Below, one piece after another: positions 1-5,556 of a stretch of DNA of 6,495 bases (position 1 is its first letter; each line of letters starts with the position of its first letter). This stretch comes from Actinomycetota bacterium (GTDB lineage: Bacteria; Actinomycetota; Actinomycetes; Streptosporangiales; Streptosporangiaceae): positions 4,822 to 11,316 of the forward strand of contig PLIQ01000212.1 of assembly GCA_003140115.1 (NCBI GenBank), given 5' to 3'. Made by a program: the position numbers and the translations under genes. The notes beneath the pieces are model-generated. The model saw nothing but the letters and a program-made list of their open reading frames with translations, was not told the DNA's origin and ran no database searches.

Positions 1-1
1 C

Positions 2-202
2 CACTGCGACTTCGAACACAATATCCCGTACGAAGCCGGGGGACGAACCTGTCTGTGCAACGGCAACCCAAAATGCCGCTTCGACCCACCGCGTCAAGCA
101 AGATCCCCGCTGGAAAGCCGAACAACTCGAAAACTGATACGTACGGTGGACCACGCCGTCGGGGCGGCAGTATACGACCGAACCACCCGCTACCCCGTGT
201 GA
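2..202 (+). pseudogene. Remnant of DUF222/HNH endonuclease (REP13E12-like), C-terminal part
   Basis: The reading frame that enters at base 2 gives HCDFEHNIPYEAGGRTC and then CLCNGNPKCR. This is the zinc/HNH core (DxxH, IPY, GG.T, two CxxC-like cysteine sets) found at the C-terminus of actinobacterial DUF222-HNH proteins. After the Asp codon at 83-85 the family sequence continues one frame over: HRVKQDPRWKAEQLEN from base 87, a TGA at 135-137, then YVRWTTPSGRQYTTEP. It returns to the first frame at about base 185 for TRYPV and a stop at 200-202. So there is one net inserted base near 86, one net lost base near 183-185, and an in-frame stop. The product of the uninterrupted frame would have a scrambled tail, so I call this a decayed copy. 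The 5' part lies outside the window and may carry further lesions. It converges on the SCO-family gene with a 17-base gap. The stretch is visibly richer in A/T than its neighbours. The family match is from memory of its motifs, not a search. Confidence 0.8.
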
Positions 203-219
203 GGTGAGGATGGGTCCCG

Positions 220-1377
220 TCAGGGCTTGATCGCGTGCTGGACGGCGGCGGTCAGGGCGGGCACGGACAGCCAGCCGTCGTGGGACCAGATGATCTTGCC
301 GGACGCGGAGACCAAAGCCAGCCAGGGCTGGTCTTGTACGTTATAGCCGTCTGCGACCCGGCCGGTGGTGTCGAGCGCGACCGGGTAACTCAGCGACGTG
401 CCTAGGCCGCTCAGGTAGGTCCGGACGGCCTGGGCGGAGGGCTCGACCACCGTCTCATCGACCGCGACGAGCGGGGGCAGGCCGTCCTTGCGGGCTATCG
501 CGACGTAGGAGTTGCCGTCGATGAGCTCGGATTTCAGGTCCGAGACCTCGGACAGCCAGGTGGCGAAGAACAGCACGAGGCGCGGCGACCCAGGTCCCAG
601 CAAGACCTTGGTGTCGCTGGTAGCCGACGGCAGGGCGACGTGATCCGTGGGGTCCTGCATGGTGATGGAGGCCAGCGACTCCTGGCTAGCCACGTGTGGG
701 TGACTCGGCAGCAGGCTGGATACCTCGTCGGCGAGCACCTGCGCGGACTGGCCGACGCTGGAGTAGGCCATCTGGGTCAGGTAGAGCTTTTGCTCCCGGC
801 CGCGCTGATCGATCACGAACAGGGCGGGAGTGTGGTCGATCTGACCCTGCTCGATCTGCACGGCGATGTGGTACGCGTTCCACACCGCCTTCAGCTGGGC
901 CGACGAGCCGGTCAGGAAGTCCCACTGGTTGACCATGCCGTGGACCCGGGAGTAGGCGAGCACGTCCGCGACGCTGGTGGCGGTCGGGTTCGCGTCGACG
1001 CCGAGCAGTTGCACCTGGTTGCCGGCCGCGCCAAGCAGTTGCTTGGCCTCCAGCATGCTCGCGGTGGTCAGCGGGCAGACCGTCGTGCACTCGGAATCCT
1101 CGAACGACAGCATGACGACCTTGCCGCGGAACTGGCTGAGCGACATCGGCTGGCCGAACTGGTTCACCAGCGTGATGTCCGGGGCAGGCTGCGAGCCCAG
1201 CGAGCTGCCGAGGTCCAGGTTCGGGTTCATCTCGGCTGCGCTCGAGGCCGGGTTGGCCTGCATGCCGCCGAGCGAGCTGGTGCTGCTGCTGGCGCTGGCC
1301 CCGCATCCAGCCAGGGCCGTCAGCACGCTCAGCAGAGCCGCGGCCGCCAGGGTGCCGCGTGCGCGGAACGTCTTCAT
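220..1377 (-). CDS. SCO-family lipoprotein with second, cysteine-less thioredoxin-like domain
   Basis: A 385-residue exported lipoprotein. Residues 1-25 form a signal peptide (MKTFRARG, hydrophobic stretch, lipobox LAGC with Cys25), followed by a Ser/Ala/Gly-rich tether to about residue 55. Domain 1 (about 60-225) is SCO1/SenC-like. It has the copper site CTTVC (Cys97, Cys101), a distal His182 in DHTPALFVID, and the FRGKVVMLSF strand. In this family these residues bind copper or do thiol exchange for CuA assembly of cytochrome c oxidase. Domain 2 (about 240-385) has a TlpA/redoxin pattern: LVLFFATW, a central VDET...AVRTYL segment, PVALDTTGRVADGYNV, a QP that may be the cis-Pro (Pro351), and SGKIIW. 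The expected WCxxC reads WLSEV, so both redox cysteines are missing (Leu275, Val278). I chose ATG at 1377 over an upstream start at 1416 because the signal peptide begins there and a strong ribosome site precedes it. It lies 53 bases downstream of the NDH-2 gene on the same strand. The SCO assignment is firm; the role in oxidase assembly is inferred. Confidence 0.88.
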   Translation of the reverse strand: MKTFRARGTLAAAALLSVLTALAGCGASASSSTSSLGGMQANPASSAAEMNPNLDLGSSLGSQPAPDITLVNQFGQPMSLSQFRGKVVMLSFEDSECTTVCPLTTASMLEAKQLLGAAGNQVQLLGVDANPTATSVADVLAYSRVHGMVNQWDFLTGSSAQLKAVWNAYHIAVQIEQGQIDHTPALFVIDQRGREQKLYLTQMAYSSVGQSAQVLADEVSSLLPSHPHVASQESLASITMQDPTDHVALPSATSDTKVLLGPGSPRLVLFFATWLSEVSDLKSELIDGNSYVAIARKDGLPPLVAVDETVVEPSAQAVRTYLSGLGTSLSYPVALDTTGRVADGYNVQDQPWLALVSASGKIIWSHDGWLSVPALTAAVQHAIKP

Positions 1378-1385
1378 CCCGAAAG

Positions 1386-1395
1386 ACCTCCTCCT
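1386..1395 (-). promoter_or_regulatory. Strong ribosome binding site of the SCO-family lipoprotein gene
   Basis: On the minus strand the bases read AGGAGGAGGT, followed by an 8-base spacer to the ATG at 1377-1375. This near-perfect anti-16S match fixes the start of the lipoprotein and rules against the longer ORF beginning at 1416, which would place this site inside the coding region. Confidence 0.85.
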
Positions 1396-1409
1396 GCGCG
1401 GTCTACTAC

Positions 1410-1432
1410 AGGCCATCGTAGGGGGCTGGCCT
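1410..1432 (-). repeat. Inverted repeat in the NDH-2/SCO intergenic gap
   Basis: AGGCCA (1410-1415) and TGGCCT (1427-1432) are perfect inverted arms around an 11-base loop. They span the TAG stop of the NDH-2 gene and the gap before the lipoprotein gene. Two further G-U pairs could extend the stem in RNA. No T-run follows, so it is not a classical terminator. It could act as a weak attenuator or an mRNA-processing or stability element within the operon, or be chance in GC-rich DNA. Confidence 0.3.
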
Positions 1433-2753
1433 ACGCCGGGCCGGGGGTGGGAGCCGATTGCCTGGCGGCGTCGGGAGCTGGCTGCCTGACGGGGTCATCG
1501 GGCTCGTCGCCGACGATCACCGCGCCGCCGTGCCCCCAGGCCACATAGCGGTAGGTCAGGTTGATCATCGTGGATATCCGGTTACGCCCGCCGAGCAGGT
1601 AGAACAGGTGCAAGACCAGCCAGGACAGCCAGGCGAGCGTGCCGCGCAGCCGCGGGCCCTGGGCCAGCTGGACGACGGCCGACCGGCGCCCGATGGTGGC
1701 CATCATGCCCTTGTCGTGGTAGGTGAACGGCTCGGTGGTGGCCTTTCGGGTGAGCCGGACGATCTGCGCGCCCGCGTGGCGCCCCATCTGCAGCGCGGGC
1801 TGGGCCAGCTGGGGGGTGGGGTCGTCGGGGTTGACCGCGACATCGCCCACGGCGAAGATCCGGTCCTGTCCCCGGACCCGCAGGTCGGGTCCGACCAGGA
1901 TGCGGCCGCCCTGGCCCTGGGGCAGGCCCCAGCCCGTCACGGCCTCGGACGCGCCGACGCCGGCTGCCCACACGGTCAGGTTGCTGGGCAGGTTCTCGCC
2001 GTCGGCCAGCAGCACTTGCGTGTCGGTAATCTCCGCGATGCGGGTGTTCAGCCTGATGTCCACGCCGCGCTTGTCCAGCTGCACCCGGGCGTACTCGCGC
2101 AGCTTTTCCTGAAACGCCGTCAGCAGTGAGGGCGCCATCTCGATGAGCCGGACGTGGACCCGGGCCGGATCGACGTCGGGGAAGGTCGCGGCGAGTACCG
2201 TGGCGCCCAGCTCGGCGAGCGTGCCGGCCAGTTCCACGCCGGTGGCCCCGCCGCCGGCCACGGTGATGTGCAGGTCGCCGCTGTCCACGCTCAACCGCTC
2301 GAAGGCCGCCATCAGGTGATCGCGCAGCATGATGGCGTCGGTGCGGGTGTACAGGGCGAAGGTGTTATCAGCCGCCCCCTTGATGCCGTGGTAGGCGGCC
2401 GACACGCCGGTGGCGATGATCAGGTAGTCATAGCCGAGCTCGAGGCCGTTGGTCAGCTTGATGCTGCGGGACGCCGAGTCGATCGCGGCCAGCTCGCCGC
2501 GCCGGAAGATCGCTCGGTACCGTCCCGCGAAACCGCCCGCCGGGTAGGCGACGTCGCCGGGATTCAGCCCGGCCGTGGCCACCTGGTAGAGCAGCGGCTG
2601 GAACGTGCTGTACAGGTGATCGTCTACCAGGGTCACCCGCAGGCCCGCGCGCGTCAGCCGGGAGATGGCGGACAGCCCGCCGAAGCCCGCGCCGCAGATG
2701 ACGACCTGGGGCGCGTTCGGGTCAGCCTCATGTCTTCTGGCGATCGTCCTCAC
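1431..2753 (-). CDS. ndh: Type II NADH:quinone dehydrogenase (NDH-2), single-subunit
   Basis: About 440 residues, the usual length for bacterial NDH-2. It is a peripheral, non-pumping flavoprotein that oxidises NADH and reduces membrane quinone. Seen in order: FAD-binding Rossmann loop GAGFGG (residues 21-26); the STFQPLLYQVATAGL segment typical of the family; ATG at 114-116; the NADH-binding loop AGGGATGVELAG (about 166-177); the second FAD motif FAVGDVA (300-306); the quinone-site motif AQPALQ (317-322, consensus AQxAxQ); and a hydrophobic/amphipathic C-terminal segment (about 371-391, AWLSWLVLHLFYLLGGRNR) that should hold it on the membrane. It ends in a Pro/Ala-rich tail. I place the start at the GTG at 2753, 19 codons before the first beta-strand (VVICGAGFGG). 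A GTG at 2798 would add 15 residues and overlap the YihY gene by 71 bases instead of 26. Neither start has a good ribosome site, so translation may be coupled to the upstream gene. Related ferredoxin/NAD(P) reductases share the fold, but the AQxAxQ motif and the C-terminal anchor favour NDH-2. Confidence 0.9.
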   Translation of the reverse strand: MRTIARRHEADPNAPQVVICGAGFGGLSAISRLTRAGLRVTLVDDHLYSTFQPLLYQVATAGLNPGDVAYPAGGFAGRYRAIFRRGELAAIDSASRSIKLTNGLELGYDYLIIATGVSAAYHGIKGAADNTFALYTRTDAIMLRDHLMAAFERLSVDSGDLHITVAGGGATGVELAGTLAELGATVLAATFPDVDPARVHVRLIEMAPSLLTAFQEKLREYARVQLDKRGVDIRLNTRIAEITDTQVLLADGENLPSNLTVWAAGVGASEAVTGWGLPQGQGGRILVGPDLRVRGQDRIFAVGDVAVNPDDPTPQLAQPALQMGRHAGAQIVRLTRKATTEPFTYHDKGMMATIGRRSAVVQLAQGPRLRGTLAWLSWLVLHLFYLLGGRNRISTMINLTYRYVAWGHGGAVIVGDEPDDPVRQPAPDAARQSAPTPGPA

Positions 2754-3720
2754 CTTTCGAACCCGGTTCCCCCACCACGGTATCGATGTCCTTGCCACGC
2801 TTCGCCGCCTGAGCGTACAGCTCGAAGGCCCGGTGGTCCTGCTCGGTGTACGGCGGTGGCGCGATGCTACGCGGCCACAGCCGCTGTGCCGTTACCACGT
2901 TAATCTCCACCGCGTACAGGGTCAGCTCCGCCTGCAGGTACAGCCAGGCAAGCAGCCCGATCACCACGGCGAAGGTGCCGTAGACCGGTGAGGCGTGGGC
3001 CAGCTGGTGCGAGATGAAGTAGCCGCCCACGTACTGCAGGATCTGCCAGATGACGCCGGCGATGACCGCGCCGAGGCGCAGTTGCCGCCAGCCGATCTCC
3101 CGGGCCGTACCGAGCCTGAAGGCCAGCCAGAACACCCCGACGTTCAGTACGAGCGAGACCAGCAGCGCTACCACCTTGCCGCCGAAACCGGGGAGCACCC
3201 GGTCGGCTCCGCCGGTGGCCAGCGTGGACAGGGTCGTGGTCCCGATCAGGCTCAGGCCGATCACCAGCACCAGGCCGAAGCTGCGCAGCCACGACCACGG
3301 GAACCCGGGCCGGCGCGCGAACGGGATCTCCCACACCGTGTTGAGCGCGTTCTGGATCGCGGTCGCCACGCTGCGGGCCCCGATGAACGTGCCGAGCAGG
3401 CCGACCACGAGGGCCAGTCCCGACTGGTGCAGCGCGCCGATGTGGCCGAGTTGCTGGCCGATCAGCGGATAATGACTCAACGCCGAATTCAGCAGCCGAT
3501 GCTGTAGGGCGGGGTGGTTCCCGAGCACGATGTCCAGCACGGTCACCAGCACGAGCATGAGCGGGAAGATCGACACGAAGGCGTAGTAGGCGATCAGCGC
3601 GGCCTGGTTGCCCGCCTGGTCGTCACCGAACTTCTTCCACACCGCGACCGGCACGGCCAGCCACGCGTACCGCTGCTGGAGCGTGTCCGCGGCCCGGGTG
3701 GCTCGCTTGACCTTGTTCAT
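2728..3720 (-). CDS. YihY/virulence factor BrkB family membrane protein
   Basis: A 330-residue polytopic inner-membrane protein. Seen: a conserved amphipathic N-terminal region ending in the family hallmark AALIAYYAFVSIFPLML (about 40-56), and likely membrane segments near 40-66, 99-122, 147-171, 182-205, 213-237 and 246-274. Also seen are the LNTVWEIP-type motif (126-133; an LN.hW segment is common in the family), VYGTF.VVIGLLAWLYL near 247-262, and a final AEL.LYAVEIN segment (264-274). A charged cytoplasmic tail of about 55 residues follows. The family was once labelled ribonuclease BN in error; its transport or envelope role is still not settled, so I assign no reaction. It starts 52 bases after the propeller gene, with no clear ribosome site before the ATG. 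It overlaps the NDH-2 gene at its 3' end, so co-transcription with NDH-2 is likely. The family assignment is confident; the function is unknown. Confidence 0.9.
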   Translation of the reverse strand: MNKVKRATRAADTLQQRYAWLAVPVAVWKKFGDDQAGNQAALIAYYAFVSIFPLMLVLVTVLDIVLGNHPALQHRLLNSALSHYPLIGQQLGHIGALHQSGLALVVGLLGTFIGARSVATAIQNALNTVWEIPFARRPGFPWSWLRSFGLVLVIGLSLIGTTTLSTLATGGADRVLPGFGGKVVALLVSLVLNVGVFWLAFRLGTAREIGWRQLRLGAVIAGVIWQILQYVGGYFISHQLAHASPVYGTFAVVIGLLAWLYLQAELTLYAVEINVVTAQRLWPRSIAPPPYTEQDHRAFELYAQAAKRGKDIDTVVGEPGSKGEDDRQKT

Positions 3721-3741
3721 GAGGCAGGACGGTACCCTGCT

Positions 3742-3760
3742 CGGCGGCGTCCATCCGCCG
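3742..3760 (-). repeat. Short GC hairpin between propeller and YihY genes
   Basis: CGGCGG (3742-3747) and CCGCCG (3755-3760) form a 6-bp stem with a 7-base loop in the 52-base gap. There is no T-tract on either strand, so a terminator call is not supported. It is the only structure I see there, and it could modulate expression between the two genes. Confidence 0.25.
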
Positions 3761-3772
3761 GACCGCCACGGC

Positions 3773-5401
3773 CTACAGGTTCAAGGCCACCAGTTCGGGG
3801 CGCAGGCAGCCCTGGACGGGCGTCGGCGAGGCTGACGGGCTGACGTCCGGGCCCGGCGTGCCGCTCGCCGACGAGGATGGCCCGGGGGACGTCGGTGAGG
3901 TGGCCGTCGGCGCCGCGGTCAGGCCGGCGCTGCCACTGGGCGTCGCGGAGGGACTGCCACTGGGCGTCGCGGAGGGACTGCCGCTGGGCGTCGCGGACGG
4001 GCTACCGCTGGGCGTCGCGCCAGGGCTGCCGCTGGGCGATGCCGATGGGCTCGCCGAGACAGGCGTACGCGGGGCCAGCTGCGTGCAGGCCGCGATGATC
4101 ACCAGGTCGCTGGCCGGGTCGGCGCTGCCGCCGACGCCGCTGAGGTCCACGAAATAGTGCGGCCATCCCAGCCCGGCGGCGGACAGGGTGACCCGCTGCG
4201 CGCTGATGTCGTAGCCCCAGGCGTCCCCGTTCGGGCCCTGATCGAGCCCGAGCGCCACGCCGTCCCGGACCGCGTACAGGCCCGCCGACCCGTAGACCGC
4301 CGACCCAGAGGCCGTCGCCGTCACCTGGCCGGTGATCGGGTTCACCGCGACGAGATTGGATCCCCGGGTTAGGTAGATCCGCTGTTTCTGCGGATCGGTA
4401 CCCTCGACCACCGCCCCGCCGATGGTCCACAGCCAGGCGCCGGTCGTGCCGTAGTACGCGGCCACCCCGGCCGCCGAGGAAAACAGCACCACGCCGTCGA
4501 ACGCCGCGCTGAACGTCCCGGGGAAGGAGAGTCCCTCGAGCGGCCGGATAAGGACTTGCGCGCCGGTCGCGAGGTTGATCTGGCGCAGCGCCGTGACCGG
4601 CGCCGAGCCCAGGAACCCGGTGGCCGATTCCGCCATGTAGAGCGTCCCGCCGTCGGTCCGCCAGGCTAGCTGGACCTGGCCGGTGCTCAGCCGCCAGCGC
4701 GCGCGCCCGGTGGCGTTGTCGTAGCTCGTCACCGTCGTGGGACCGACGATGACGGTGTACTGCGCGCTACCCCAGACCGCCCCGCCGAACACGGCCGCCG
4801 GGTAGCGGCCGGACGGGGTGCCGGTCGAGCTGGAGATCACCACCTCGGTGCGCTCGAGGTGTCCGGCGCTGGTGTAGGAGACGCCCGCGGTGACCTCGCC
4901 GGGCCACGTGCGCACGGAGACGATCGCCGCGCCCGCCGGGAAGCCGGTCAGCCCGTCGCCCCACAGCGGCGCGCCCGTCTTGGCCGAGTACGCGGACACG
5001 GTCAGTCCGGCGCCGAGGGCGGCGACGCCGTAGCCGACCGACACGTAGGCCAGGCCCGCCGCCGGCACGGTGCCGGTCAGCCCGGCAACCACCTGCCACG
5101 ATCCCGTCAGCGGCCGGTTCCACTGGATCATGCTCGGCACGGACCCGGCCCGGCAGTCCGACCGGCACGCCGCCACCGGTACCCCGCTGACCGCGCCGAG
5201 CGAGGGATACGGCAGCACGGCCACGCCGATCAGGACCAGGGCCAGCACCCACCGACGTAGCCGCGGGGAGGTACCCGCCACACCCAGGCGGATCCGGCCG
5301 AAGACGGCGCGCGAGGCCCGGCGGCGCATCCGGTCGGCCACGCGGTTCATGGTCCGGCGGTGCGACCGCCGCAGGACCCTGCGCCGCGGCTTTCGCCTCA
5401 C
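3773..5401 (-). CDS. Membrane-anchored PQQ-type beta-propeller protein with Ser/Pro/Gly repeat linker
   Basis: 542 residues. Residues 1-50 are strongly basic (20 Arg, 1 Lys). A hydrophobic helix at about 51-69 (WVLALVLIGVAVLPYPSLG) then acts as signal anchor or signal peptide. Residues about 95-440 carry repeated beta-propeller blades with PQQ/BamB-like signatures, such as VSAYSAKTGAPLWG (135-148), VTSYDNATGRARWRL (224-238), LRQINLATGAQVL (272-284), YYGTTGAWLW (316-325) and LVAVNPITGQV (350-360). No PQQ-dehydrogenase catalytic signature is recognised, so this is probably a structural or binding propeller rather than an enzyme. Residues about 447-528 are a Ser/Pro/Gly/Thr/Ala linker containing eight-residue repeats (SGSPSATP). 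The last residues form GCLRPELVALNL. The four cysteines are 79, 83, 439 and 532; the last two flank the linker and could form a disulfide. I chose the GTG at 5401 because a TANNNT box lies 6 bases upstream. ATG codons at 5350 and 5329 are alternatives that shorten only the basic tail. It is the first gene of the minus-strand series; ligand and partners are unknown. Confidence 0.75.
   Translation of the reverse strand: MRRKPRRRVLRRSHRRTMNRVADRMRRRASRAVFGRIRLGVAGTSPRLRRWVLALVLIGVAVLPYPSLGAVSGVPVAACRSDCRAGSVPSMIQWNRPLTGSWQVVAGLTGTVPAAGLAYVSVGYGVAALGAGLTVSAYSAKTGAPLWGDGLTGFPAGAAIVSVRTWPGEVTAGVSYTSAGHLERTEVVISSSTGTPSGRYPAAVFGGAVWGSAQYTVIVGPTTVTSYDNATGRARWRLSTGQVQLAWRTDGGTLYMAESATGFLGSAPVTALRQINLATGAQVLIRPLEGLSFPGTFSAAFDGVVLFSSAAGVAAYYGTTGAWLWTIGGAVVEGTDPQKQRIYLTRGSNLVAVNPITGQVTATASGSAVYGSAGLYAVRDGVALGLDQGPNGDAWGYDISAQRVTLSAAGLGWPHYFVDLSGVGGSADPASDLVIIAACTQLAPRTPVSASPSASPSGSPGATPSGSPSATPSGSPSATPSGSPSATPSGSAGLTAAPTATSPTSPGPSSSASGTPGPDVSPSASPTPVQGCLRPELVALNL
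3930..4049. repeat. Five 24-bp tandem repeats inside the propeller gene linker
   Basis: Five consecutive 24-base units on the plus strand start at 3930, 3954, 3978, 4002 and 4026. Units 1 and 2 are identical (CTGCCACTGGGCGTCGCGGA, then GGGA). Units 3 to 5 diverge increasingly, mostly toward their right end. The period is a multiple of three and encodes the eight-residue Ser/Pro/Ala/Thr/Gly unit of the linker on the minus strand. A minisatellite-like coding repeat, likely variable in copy number. Confidence 0.9.
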
Positions 5402-5407
5402 GACACC

Positions 5408-5413
5408 ACCGTA
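5408..5413 (-). promoter_or_regulatory. Candidate -10 box giving a leaderless mRNA for the propeller gene
   Basis: On the minus strand TACGGT (TANNNT, the actinobacterial extended -10 consensus) ends 6 bases before the GTG at 5401-5399. A transcript from this box would begin at or next to the GTG, a leaderless start of the kind common in actinobacteria. No good -35 hexamer and no convincing ribosome site are seen, which fits a leaderless start. The match is short and could be chance. Confidence 0.35.
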
Positions 5414-5482
5414 GGAGAAACCGGAACCAAACGAGGTCGCCTTCTGGCCCCGCCCGGGTGGTCCCGCGCCCTACCGATAGCT

Positions 5483-5517
5483 TTGGACCGGTTCGCGTAG
5501 CGTTGGACCCGTTCGCG
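5483..5517 (+). promoter_or_regulatory. Tandem direct repeat, possible operator upstream of the PEBP gene
   Basis: TTGGACCGGTTCGCG (5483-5497) recurs as TTGGACCCGTTCGCG (5503-5517), 14 of 15 bases identical and offset by exactly 20 bases, about two helical turns. It lies 40-74 bases before the ATG at 5557 in the 155-base divergent region. A TAGCGT box (5498-5503) lies between and abuts the copies, and TAGCTT (5478-5483) overlaps the first. The geometry suits a protein binding the same face twice at or near the promoter. The protein is unknown. Confidence 0.45.
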
Positions 5518-5532
5518 CTTCCCGGAGCCAGT

Positions 5533-5550
5533 CCACCTCAATGAGGAGGT
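5533..5550 (+). promoter_or_regulatory. Ribosome binding site of the PEBP gene within a small hairpin
   Basis: GAGGAGGT (5543-5550) with a 6-base spacer is a near-ideal Shine-Dalgarno site for the ATG at 5557. Directly upstream, CCACCTC (5533-5539) can pair with GAGGAGG (5543-5549) at 6 of 7 positions, with one A-A mismatch and an AAT loop. This would mask the site in a folded mRNA. The ribosome site is firm; the regulatory meaning of the fold is inferred. Confidence 0.7.
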
Positions 5551-5556
5551 TCAGCC

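Noticed and set aside
640..1548. Long plus-strand open frame of about 300 codons opposite the SCO gene
   Set aside because: Its translation is low-complexity Arg/Gly/Val/Leu-rich with no family motif. It lies antisense to a strongly supported gene and is explained by high third-position GC.
1458..2129. Plus-strand open frame opposite NDH-2
   Set aside because: No ribosome site and no recognisable domain. It mirrors the codon bias of the NDH-2 gene, whose FAD, NADH and quinone motifs are intact.
2729..2731. ATG overlapping the YihY stop (ATGA) as NDH-2 start
   Set aside because: It is out of frame with NDH-2; the frame it opens does not give the GAGFGG motif.
2154..2903. Plus-strand open frame spanning the NDH-2/YihY joint
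   Set aside because: Compositional shadow. It crosses two real minus-strand genes and has no motif.
3742..3760. Rho-independent terminator after the propeller gene
   Set aside because: Only a 6-bp stem and no T-run; kept as a weak hairpin only.
3930..4049. CRISPR-like array
   Set aside because: Units are directly abutting with no spacers, the period is a multiple of three, and the array lies in frame inside a coding region.
3858..4157. Plus-strand open frame with repeated GVAEGLPL units
   Set aside because: It is the antisense reading of the 24-bp coding repeat of the propeller gene. Periodicity alone keeps the frame open.
5252..5401. Tat signal peptide on the propeller protein
   Set aside because: There are many Arg pairs, but none is followed by the x-F-L-K type pattern at the right distance from the hydrophobic helix.
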